Shown: piece by piece, positions 1 to 5,682 of the stretch
How the letters are laid out: each line of letters begins with the position of its first letter
How positions within the stretch are numbered: position 1 is the stretch's first letter
From: Alphaproteobacteria bacterium
Lineage (GTDB): Bacteria > Pseudomonadota > Alphaproteobacteria > Rs-D84
NCBI GenBank assembly: GCA_017937735.1
Contig: JAGBCZ010000042.1
Coordinates: 1 to 32,513, forward strand
Reading direction: 5' to 3'
Length of the DNA stretch: 32,513 nucleotides
Made by a program: the position numbers and the translations under genes
Notes under the pieces: generated by a model
What the model was told of the DNA's origin: nothing
The model's database searches: none
The model's input: the letters and a program-made list of their open reading frames with translations, nothing else

Positions 1-1
1 T

Positions 2-73
2 TTAACAACACCAACGCAAAAACCAATACATGAAATGACGTTGGCAGAATTTGAAAAAGTTATGAATATCTGA
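2..73 (+). CDS. 3' end of an unidentified upstream gene (partial)
   Basis: An open frame enters from the window edge and stops at TGA 71-73. It encodes 23 residues ending in EMTLAEFEKVMNI. The fragment is too short to assign a family. The promoter of the next gene (-35 at 51-56) overlaps its last codons, so the following operon probably has its own start of transcription. Confidence 0.5.
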   Translation, partial: LTTPTQKPIHEMTLAEFEKVMNI

Positions 74-79
74 TATAAA
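51..79 (+). promoter_or_regulatory. Sigma70-type promoter for the secretin-like/lol operon
   Basis: A -35 hexamer TTGAAA (51-56) is followed by a 17-nt spacer and a -10 hexamer TATAAA (74-79), with TG at 71-72. The predicted start near 86 leaves a leader of about 23 nt containing an A/G-rich AAGGAAAGGA ribosome site before ATG 109. Confidence 0.55.
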
Positions 80-108
80 GTATTCATACAGCGCAAAAGG
101 AAAGGAAA

Positions 109-1440
109 ATGATTTCTGTGAAAAAATATTTATTTGGTTTGTTATCCGTTTTGACAATGTTTGGATGCACGCAACAGGGACAACAAAATATGCCTTTGTT
201 TGATACCGTAACTGTTGTGGATAATCTGGTCATAGATGAAAATTCTGTACCAATCTTTCCAAAAAAAGCCGCACTGACAACTGATACTGCACGCAGATTT
301 TCCATAGAATTACCCAAAAGATGCGAGGTTGATTGGAATAATCAAAAGGTTGTGTCTGTCGTTCCCGAAGAAAAAGTCGAAATTGTTCGTTTGGGCGTTG
401 GGGATGCGTTGCCAGAATTAAAAGTTGATGACTATGAATTCAAAGATTTAACGGTTAAACAAGCGCTGGATAAATTATTGTTGGGGACGGATATTGCCGT
501 AATCGAAGATGTGCCGTTGTATGAAAAAATTACAGGTTCGATTTCTTCCGGTACATTGGCAGATGCGGTTGAACTGATGACCAAGATGGGGCGTGTCTAT
601 TATTCTTATGATGATGATAATGGTGAATTGCATTTGGCGCATCGTGCCAAGTGGTTAATAAAGATGCCACAAAATGAAACTATTATAATGGCATTGCTGG
701 ATGCGATGCATGGCGCAGATATGCGTAATTTGTTGGTTAACTGGCAGGATAAAACTGTTGTGTTCGAAGGTAACTATCAGACAGAACGTGAAGTTGCCAA
801 GATAATCGCAGATATTGCAAATAAAAAATATATGATTGCATGGGATATTGATGTGTATCGTGTCTATCCACGTACTGATAATCCAATTGTCTGGATGAAT
901 TTGTTGCCTGCATTTGGTGATAAAAATGTAAAGATGTCAATACCTGGGGTTGTTGGTCGTGCGCTGGTTGTGGGTTCTGAAATTAACACAAAAACACTGC
1001 AAGAATTTTTGGGACAACAGGCAAATGTTGTGCTGATTTCACAAGGTACATTTGCAATTCCAAATGGATGGCAATCCAGATTTGATATCGGACAATGCGG
1101 TAAAGAAGAAAGATTGGAAACAGACTTAATCATTGGGGCAACTGGTACATACGGTGATTTCGGTGGACGTGACAAGATTGATGCAAAAATAGTTTTACGT
1201 ACATCAAATGGTGAATTGTCTTCGTTTAATATTCCGTCATCTGTTGGTGATAATTATGTAATTGTTGGTATTCCAACACACTCGTTCGTGACAACGCCAG
1301 AAACACTTGTTTCGCCATTTGCAGAATTGGTTGTGTTTATGTCGCCACGTATAATTTCTGTTGTTGATGGTGTAACAGGACATGATGACAATACCGAAGA
1401 TTTAATTGGTGATGCGTTACGTGATTTCTTGAACGAATAA
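109..1440 (+). CDS. Secretin-like (PilN/type II-IV secretin family) outer-membrane lipoprotein
   Basis: The 443-residue product begins with a lipoprotein-type signal peptide (charged MISVKK, hydrophobic stretch, Cys20 after MFG), so it is probably a lipidated envelope protein. Residues about 105-185 look like the N0/STN module of secretins (FKDLTVKQALDKLL, then a repeated beta-alpha pattern). The C-terminal part is beta-rich and ends in ELVVFMSPRII, matching the last strand of secretin beta domains. Family knowledge: secretins form outer-membrane gates for pili or secretion. The protein is shorter than most secretins and the central beta domain is divergent, so a secretin-derived lipoprotein without a gate role is possible. 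It is 9 nt upstream of the LolC/E gene, suggesting co-transcription with the lipoprotein-sorting machinery. An AAAGGA ribosome site precedes ATG 109. Confidence 0.55.
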   Translation: MISVKKYLFGLLSVLTMFGCTQQGQQNMPLFDTVTVVDNLVIDENSVPIFPKKAALTTDTARRFSIELPKRCEVDWNNQKVVSVVPEEKVEIVRLGVGDALPELKVDDYEFKDLTVKQALDKLLLGTDIAVIEDVPLYEKITGSISSGTLADAVELMTKMGRVYYSYDDDNGELHLAHRAKWLIKMPQNETIIMALLDAMHGADMRNLLVNWQDKTVVFEGNYQTEREVAKIIADIANKKYMIAWDIDVYRVYPRTDNPIVWMNLLPAFGDKNVKMSIPGVVGRALVVGSEINTKTLQEFLGQQANVVLISQGTFAIPNGWQSRFDIGQCGKEERLETDLIIGATGTYGDFGGRDKIDAKIVLRTSNGELSSFNIPSSVGDNYVIVGIPTHSFVTTPETLVSPFAELVVFMSPRIISVVDGVTGHDDNTEDLIGDALRDFLNE

Positions 1441-1449
1441 GGAAAAAGT

Positions 1450-2703
1450 ATGTTTTCAAAACTGGAAAGAAAAATTGCTTTTAGATATCTGGGGGCCAAA
1501 AAACGTGGTTTTGGTTCTGTTATTTCGTGGGTGTCGTTAATTGGAATAACATTGGGTGTTGCAACGTTGATTGTTGTAATGTCTGTTATGGGTGGTTTTC
1601 ATGATACGTTGTTGGGGCGCATCATTGGTATGAACGGTCATGTTGTTGTTTATCATCAAGATGGGGCAATCGCAGATTTTGATTTCTTGATTGATAAAAT
1701 GAAACAAAACAAGGTTGTCGCAGAAAATGTTGTTGGTATTGTTCCAATTGCCGAAGGGCAGGTTATGGCGACTGCAAATGGTAATAATACTGGTGCGATG
1801 GTGCGTGGAATTCGTATGTCTGATTTGGTCGAAAAAACAAAAACAGGTACACGTATTTATGGTAAAGATTTATCTGCCATCACAGATGGTGAATTGGTTG
1901 CGGGTGCGTCACTAACACGTGCGTTGCGTGTTGGGATGGGTGATAATATTTCGCTGGTGTCTGCAAATGGCGCAACACCAACACCGTTTGGTTCAATGCC
2001 ACGTATTATGTCGTACCCGGTAAAAAGTTCGTTCTTTATGGGTATGTATGAATATGATTCTGGGTATATATTTATGCCATTAGAAACAGCACAGAAATAT
2101 TTAAATATTCCAAATTCTGTAACGCATATTGATTTGTTCTTGAAAAATCCCGAAGATACAACAGATGTTGCATCTGCGTTGGGGCGCCTGTTGCCAGATG
2201 GTTTTGTTGTTCGTGATTGGCGTGATTTAAATCGTGGTTTTGTAGGTGCGTTACAGGTTGAATCAAATGTTATGTTCTTGATTTTGTTGTTGATTGTTAT
2301 TGTGGCGGCATTTAATATCGTGTCATCTTTGGTTATGTTGGTCAAAGATAAAAATAAAGATATTGCGGTACTGCGCACATTCGGTGTGTCACGAAAATCT
2401 ATGATGAAGATATTTGTTTTATCAGGCACATCAATTGGTGTTATTGGTGCGTTCTTTGGTACGATATTGGGTGTTATAATTGCAATTTATATTGAACCAA
2501 TCAGACAATTTTTCCAATGGCTAACAGGTCGTGATTTGTTTCCTGCGGAATTATATTATTTGTCTGAATTACCATCTAAACTGGTGTGGTCGGATGTTTT
2601 GGGTATTGCGTTGATTGCGATTGCGTTGGCTTTTTTGGCGACATTGTATCCTGCATGGAAGGCGGCCAATACAGACCCAGTAGAGGTTTTGCGTAATGAA
2701 TAA
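1450..2703 (+). CDS. lolC: Lipoprotein-releasing ABC transporter permease, LolC/LolE family
   Basis: The 417-residue protein has the four-helix MacB/FtsX-like layout of Lol permeases. One N-terminal membrane helix (about residues 22-46, SLIGITLGVATLIVVMSVMGGF) is followed by a large periplasmic domain (about 50-270) and three C-terminal helices (about 275-300, 320-345, 375-405). The protein ends PAWKAANTDPVEVLRNE, a signature of this family. LolCDE extracts lipoproteins from the inner membrane and passes them to LolA. The ATPase gene lolD follows after 23 nt. Only one permease gene is present here, so the complex may be homodimeric, as in bacteria with a single LolF-type permease. Calling it C rather than E is arbitrary; the family call is firm. 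Confidence 0.9.
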   Translation: MFSKLERKIAFRYLGAKKRGFGSVISWVSLIGITLGVATLIVVMSVMGGFHDTLLGRIIGMNGHVVVYHQDGAIADFDFLIDKMKQNKVVAENVVGIVPIAEGQVMATANGNNTGAMVRGIRMSDLVEKTKTGTRIYGKDLSAITDGELVAGASLTRALRVGMGDNISLVSANGATPTPFGSMPRIMSYPVKSSFFMGMYEYDSGYIFMPLETAQKYLNIPNSVTHIDLFLKNPEDTTDVASALGRLLPDGFVVRDWRDLNRGFVGALQVESNVMFLILLLIVIVAAFNIVSSLVMLVKDKNKDIAVLRTFGVSRKSMMKIFVLSGTSIGVIGAFFGTILGVIIAIYIEPIRQFFQWLTGRDLFPAELYYLSELPSKLVWSDVLGIALIAIALAFLATLYPAWKAANTDPVEVLRNE

Positions 2704-2726
2704 ATAGATAAAAGGACTGTTAATAA

Positions 2727-3437
2727 ATGGCGAATATTTTGAATTCTTTGTCAAAGGTAACACAGGGCGATGTTGTGTTGTCTGTGCGTGATATTAAAAA
2801 GACTTTTATCGAAGGTGGTCAACCATTGCATATTCTGCGTGGTGGTGGTTTTGATTTGCATCGTGGTGAAATTATTGCATTGGTTGGACAGTCTGGGTGC
2901 GGCAAATCAACACTGTTGCAGTGCGTGGGATTGCTGGATAAGCCAAGTGGTGGCAGTATCGTTATTGGTTCTGCGCCTGTGCATAAAATGGATGAAGATA
3001 TGCGTACAAAAGTGCGCAGAAATAAAATTGGGTTTGTTTATCAGAAACATAACTTGTTATCAGATTTTACGGCACTGGAAAATGTTGTGTTGCCTATGTT
3101 GGCAAATGGGGTTGATGAAAATGTTGCAGATGTGCGTGCAATGAAATTATTGCGTGCAACAAATGTTGCGCATCGTGCATCACATCATCCTGGTGAAATG
3201 AGTGGCGGTGAACAACAGCGAACTGCATTGGCACGTGCGTTGGCAAATAATCCTGATATTTTATTGGCAGATGAACCAACAGGAAATTTGGATCCGCAAC
3301 ATGCAGGCGTTGTGTTTGACTTGTTATTGGATATTGTTCGTAAAAATAAAATGGCAATGCTGTTTGTTACGCATGATATGAATCTGGCTAACAGGGCAGA
3401 CAGAAAAATAACAATTCACAATGGAATTGTACAATAG
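2727..3437 (+). CDS. lolD: Lipoprotein-releasing ABC transporter ATP-binding protein LolD
   Basis: This 236-residue ABC ATPase has Walker A GQSGCGKST (54-62), a Q-loop at Gln106, signature MSGGEQQR (158-165), Walker B ILLADE (178-183) followed by PTGNLD, and an H-loop in FVTHDMN. Length and the signature region match LolD within the MacB/LolD group. It would power lipoprotein release through the permease encoded 23 nt upstream. The gene ends in TAG, which shows that TAG is a normal stop in this genome. That matters for the amber codon in the next gene. Five small envelope-protein genes or fragments follow in tight array. Confidence 0.93.
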   Translation: MANILNSLSKVTQGDVVLSVRDIKKTFIEGGQPLHILRGGGFDLHRGEIIALVGQSGCGKSTLLQCVGLLDKPSGGSIVIGSAPVHKMDEDMRTKVRRNKIGFVYQKHNLLSDFTALENVVLPMLANGVDENVADVRAMKLLRATNVAHRASHHPGEMSGGEQQRTALARALANNPDILLADEPTGNLDPQHAGVVFDLLLDIVRKNKMAMLFVTHDMNLANRADRKITIHNGIVQ

Positions 3438-3467
3438 TATAATCTAATAAAAATAGGAGAGAGAATT

Positions 3468-3782
3468 ATGGCAAAAACAAAATCAAAAAAAACATATACT
3501 CTTGTTTATACACGCAGCCAAAAAATCAAGGGTTGGCTGGCGTTGATTATGTTGTTCGTTTGTGGTCTGATGACAGGATTGGGTATTGGTCATAAAACAA
3601 TAGAATCACAACAAACAATATCGCAAGCCGCACAACAATCACAACAAAAAGAAACATGCGCTGTTATCGAAGAAATTCAGTTGGGTTATTTGGCTGATGA
3701 AAGTTCAAGTAATATAGAAACTCATAAAAGTAATATTCGAATTTATGAAACGTTATTCCAGCATGGTTGCCCAGAAAATTAG
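3468..3782 (+). CDS. Membrane-anchored repeat protein, N-terminal part before an in-frame amber stop
   Basis: The 104-residue product has a basic N terminus, one membrane helix (about 20-41, GWLALIMLFVCGLMTGLGIG), a Gln-rich linker, then the start of a repeat unit TCAVIEE...IYETLFQHGCPEN. TAG 3780-3782 stops it in the middle of that repeat. The next open frame (from 3795) is in the same phase, and reading through the TAG completes the unit in register with a second copy downstream. In the second copy the position aligned with the TAG is Lys, so one AAG-to-TAG change explains the break. A good ribosome site (AGGAGAG) lies before ATG 3468. Function is unknown. The broken state could be a true nonsense mutation, a strain polymorphism or an assembly error. 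Confidence 0.7.
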   Translation: MAKTKSKKTYTLVYTRSQKIKGWLALIMLFVCGLMTGLGIGHKTIESQQTISQAAQQSQQKETCAVIEEIQLGYLADESSSNIETHKSNIRIYETLFQHGCPEN

Positions 3783-3794
3783 GATTCTTATCGC

Positions 3795-4205
3795 ATGGCT
3801 ATATCACGTGAAATGGAAATTGTTGCAGCGTTATCAGGACAGCAAAATATGCAATCAACATGTCAGCAAATAGAAGCGTCTTTGTTGGAAAGACTGCCAT
3901 ACGGTGGGGTCGAAGTTGATGCAGACAACAGAATTGAACGTGCAAAAATTTATGCAAATTTGTCAGAACGTGGATGTACAGAAAATAAAGCGAAATATGT
4001 CGAACTGGCAAAGCAAGAATTGGAAATTGCACGCGCATTAGAAGATGATGAATTTGATAATGATGAAACAATCGAAGTTGTTGAAACATATAAACGCTTA
4101 AATATGCAGGCGGCCGCAGAAGAAATTTTTGAAACAGCAAAAAAATTAACAAATCCTGCAATCGACTTTATTTTGGAAGTTGAAAAAATAATAAACGAAC
4201 AATAA
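3795..4205 (+). CDS. C-terminal part of the amber-split repeat protein
   Basis: The 136-residue frame continues the 3468 gene in phase after TAG 3780-3782. It holds the rest of repeat 1 (MAISREMEIVAALSG) and all of repeat 2, which runs from TCQQIEA through IYANLSERGCTEN to the ELEIARAL segment. Shared landmarks are TCxxIE, IYxxL, GCxEN, Y, and ExEIxxAL. The rest is acidic and helical (to EVEKIINEQ). It has no signal peptide or membrane helix of its own, so translated alone it would be cytoplasmic, unlike the fused product. ATG 3795 has a weak AGGA 10 nt upstream that overlaps the TAG, so reinitiation is possible. The 12-nt gap and the following 12-nt gap keep it in the operon. Function is unknown. 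Confidence 0.6.
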   Translation: MAISREMEIVAALSGQQNMQSTCQQIEASLLERLPYGGVEVDADNRIERAKIYANLSERGCTENKAKYVELAKQELEIARALEDDEFDNDETIEVVETYKRLNMQAAAEEIFETAKKLTNPAIDFILEVEKIINEQ

Positions 4206-4217
4206 AAGGTAAAATAT

Positions 4218-4784
4218 ATGAAATTATTGATTGCGTTGATTGGTGTGATTATTGCAAATTCTGCATTTGCAGAAGATGCGCCAATGGTTACAGAACGTAT
4301 AACATGTGCAGATATCAAGGCACAAATTTCAGAACTGGCTGCAATCGAAGATGCAACGGACGATGAATTGGCCGAACTGGAACAATTAAAAATTGATTAT
4401 CGCAGTAAATGTTCACGCAGTGCAGCCAACCGTAAATCATCTGCAATTAAAAATACTGTTGTTGCAGCAACTGTTGCTGTGCCAGATGATGATATTGTTA
4501 CAGAACAAGCAACAGACGGTGACGCAGAATCAGTTGCAGAAGATATCGCGGCAGATGTAATTGTTGAAGATGAAAATTTTGTTGCAGAAACATCTGCTGA
4601 AATTGATGAACAGGCATTGTTGGAACAAGAGTTGGCAAATTTGGATGCGGGTTTATGTGTTGACGGAACCAAGCCAAATAAATTTGGTTGTTGTACTGGG
4701 GAAGTCTTTAAAGACCTGGGAAATTCTGTTTTTGCATGTTGTCCAAAAACAGGTGATGGCGAATGTTTTCCGCCAATAGAATAA
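4218..4784 (+). CDS. Secreted/periplasmic acidic protein with C-terminal six-Cys module
   Basis: The 188-residue protein has a clear signal peptide, MKLLIALIGVIIANSAFA, cut before EDAP. A long, strongly acidic Ala/Val/Glu/Asp-rich low-complexity region (about 60-140) follows. The C terminus (about 145-188) carries six Cys in the order C...GCC.GE...D.G...CCP...CFPPI. The same module ends the next protein. The Cys pattern suggests disulfides or metal binding in the periplasm, which is inference. There is no match to a named family that I recognise. It lies 12 nt after the amber-split gene and 13 nt before its module partner, in the operon that starts with the secretin-like gene. Confidence 0.75.
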   Translation: MKLLIALIGVIIANSAFAEDAPMVTERITCADIKAQISELAAIEDATDDELAELEQLKIDYRSKCSRSAANRKSSAIKNTVVAATVAVPDDDIVTEQATDGDAESVAEDIAADVIVEDENFVAETSAEIDEQALLEQELANLDAGLCVDGTKPNKFGCCTGEVFKDLGNSVFACCPKTGDGECFPPIE

Positions 4785-4797
4785 AAGGATAAAAAAT

Positions 4798-5073
4798 ATG
4801 AAAAAAACAGTAAAGAAAACAACAACTAAAAAAACAAATAAATCAACGTCTTGGTTTGCATTGATTCTATCGTTTGCACTTGGTGCAATGTTTGGTATTT
4901 TAATATATGCAAATATTGATATGTTTTCGTTCGGTTCATCTGCAAAATGTCTTGACGGTACGAATCCAGATAAAAACGGATGTTGCGCAGGTGAAGTGTA
5001 CACCGATATGGGTGATTTAGGTTATAACTGTTGTCCAGAGAGTGGGGGGGATTGTTTCCCACCAATCAAATAA
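4798..5073 (+). CDS. Small membrane-anchored protein with C-terminal six-Cys module
   Basis: This 91-residue protein has a Lys/Thr-rich cytoplasmic start (MKKTVKKTTTKKTNKSTS), one membrane helix (about 20-41, FALILSFALGAMFGILIYAN), and a Cys-rich C terminus from residue 51 to 91 (CLDGTNPDKNGCCAGEVY, then NCCP, then CFPPIK). That module is closely similar to the end of the preceding protein, so a short extracytoplasmic domain has been joined to two different N termini: a membrane anchor here and a cleaved signal peptide there. The hairpin repeat begins directly after its TAA and probably ends the operon. The function is unknown. Confidence 0.75.
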   Translation: MKKTVKKTTTKKTNKSTSWFALILSFALGAMFGILIYANIDMFSFGSSAKCLDGTNPDKNGCCAGEVYTDMGDLGYNCCPESGGDCFPPIK

Positions 5074-5180
5074 AATAAATTATAATAATTCATCTAAAAA
5101 CAAATCGGGAATCTCATGTAGCGTTTGTACACTACGATTCCCGATTTGTTTTTATCTAAATCATTCTAATTTATTTTTTT
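5074..5180 (+). repeat. Hairpin repeat element, copy A
   Basis: Outer flank AATAAATTATAATAATTCAT starts at the base after the stop codon. An 18-nt arm (5096-5113, core ACAAATCGGGAATC) pairs perfectly with 5136-5153 around the conserved 22-nt loop 5114-5135 (TCATGTAGC...TGTACACTAC). The right flank TCTAAATCATTCTAATTTAT is an imperfect reverse complement of the left flank. A long hairpin ending in a T-run may act as a terminator. Confidence 0.85.
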
Positions 5181-5202
5181 AATCTGCCGATAATAATTCA
5201 TC
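5181..5202 (+). repeat. Truncated left flank of a second hairpin element (copy B)
   Basis: The sequence AATCTGCCGATAATAATTCA plus TC follows copy A with the same junction that joins the tandem copies at 21611-21641. It then departs into unrelated sequence, so only the left edge of the second copy remains. Confidence 0.6.
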
Positions 5203-5245
5203 AATTGTGGGGTGGCAATAATTTTTATTTTATGTAAATAAAGGC

Positions 5246-5273
5246 TTGATTTTGTTTTCATATATTATATAAT
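5246..5273 (+). promoter_or_regulatory. Promoter for the tRNA-Gly/tRNA-Tyr genes
   Basis: TTGATT (5246-5251), a 16-nt spacer and a consensus TATAAT (5268-5273) lie 22 nt before the 5' end of tRNA-Gly. The region between copy B and this promoter holds no other feature that I can see. Confidence 0.6.
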
Positions 5274-5295
5274 CATTTGGCTTTAAGATTTTGTT

Positions 5296-5370
5296 GCGGG
5301 CATAGTACAAAGGCTAGTATGCAAGCCTTCCAAGCTTGAAATGCGGGTTCGATTCCCGCTGCCCGCACCA
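5296..5370 (+). tRNA. tRNA-Gly (anticodon TCC)
   Basis: The 75-nt cloverleaf has acceptor GCGGGCA paired with TGCCCGC, anticodon stem CAAGC/GCTTG with loop CTTCCAA (anticodon TCC, reads GGA and probably GGG), and T arm GCGGG-TTCGATT-CCCGC. CCA is encoded. It is followed by a short hairpin (CCATAC...GTATGG, from 5368) and then tRNA-Tyr, so both are probably on one precursor. Confidence 0.93.
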
Positions 5371-5422
5371 TACTTCGCCAAGGCTTCGTATGGCACAGCC
5401 AGAAGCAGGTGATGGTGAGATT

Positions 5423-5509
5423 GGGCGTGCGCCGGAGTTGGAGAGCCGGGGCAGACTGTAAATCTGTTGGCTTAAGCCTGAGCTGGTTCGAATCCAGCCA
5501 CTCCCACCA
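5423..5509 (+). tRNA. tRNA-Tyr (anticodon GTA), with unusual acceptor and position 8
   Basis: The 87-nt class II tRNA has anticodon stem GCAGA/TCTGT with loop CTGTAAA (anticodon GTA), a long variable arm (GGC TTAA GCC), T arm GCTGG-TTCGAAT-CCAGC, and encoded CCA. The D stem is CCGG/CCGG. Two oddities are visible. Acceptor GGGCGTG against CACTCCC leaves a C-T mismatch at 4:69, and the base at position 8 is C where U8 is almost universal. A partial copy of its 3' end lies at 5573-5648. Confidence 0.85.
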
Positions 5510-5513
5510 AAAA

Positions 5514-5547
5514 CACAAACCGACCGAATGGTCGGTTTTTGTTTTTG
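5514..5547 (+). terminator. Rho-independent terminator of the tRNA operon
   Basis: The stem AAACCGACC/GGTCGGTTT with loop GAAT is followed by TTTTTGTTTTT, immediately after the CCA of tRNA-Tyr. Confidence 0.9.
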
Positions 5548-5648
5548 GCTATGGGTGGTGAGATGAGAATCACTGGTTCGAGCCGCAGGCGAAAGGGGCC
5601 CATAGAGCGACAGCGAATATGGGAATTACAATCCAGCCACTCCCACCA
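5548..5648 (+). pseudogene. Decayed tRNA-Tyr-like relic with a 49-nt insertion in the T arm
   Basis: CTGGTTCGA (5573-5581) and ATCCAGCCACTCCCACCA (5631-5648) together equal the T arm and acceptor end of the upstream tRNA-Tyr, but 49 nt of GC-richer sequence (5582-5630) separate them inside the T loop. Upstream, GGTGGTGAGAT resembles the sequence just before tRNA-Tyr (GATGGTGAGAT at 5411). No D or anticodon arm is present, so it cannot be a working tRNA. The insert and its left side contain CCCATA/TATGGG complementary blocks (5550-5555, 5599-5604, 5618-5623) that can fold in two ways. Confidence 0.6.
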
Positions 5649-5653
5649 GAAAT

Positions 5654-5682
5654 AAAAAACACCCCAAACGGGGTGTTTTTTT
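5654..5682 (-). terminator. Bidirectional terminator, mainly for the LpoA-like gene
   Basis: The stem AACACCCC/GGGGTGTT with a 4-nt loop is flanked by A-run and T-run on both sides. It lies at the 3' end of the minus-strand gene whose stop is 5681-5683. Confidence 0.85.

Noticed and set aside
1857..2429. Minus-strand 190-codon open frame
   Set aside because: It is antisense to the conserved LolC/E permease and lacks a ribosome site or recognisable domain.
3780..3782. Reassignment of TAG as a sense codon
   Set aside because: lolD, yebC, the 16628 gene and the 30778 gene end normally at TAG, with the downstream sequence not continuing the protein. The amber codon is therefore a local event.
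5273..5518. Minus-strand 81-codon frame across the tRNA region
   Set aside because: It is antisense to tRNA-Gly and tRNA-Tyr. Peptides such as WLDSNQLR and RAAGIEPA are well-known artefacts of translating tRNA genes.
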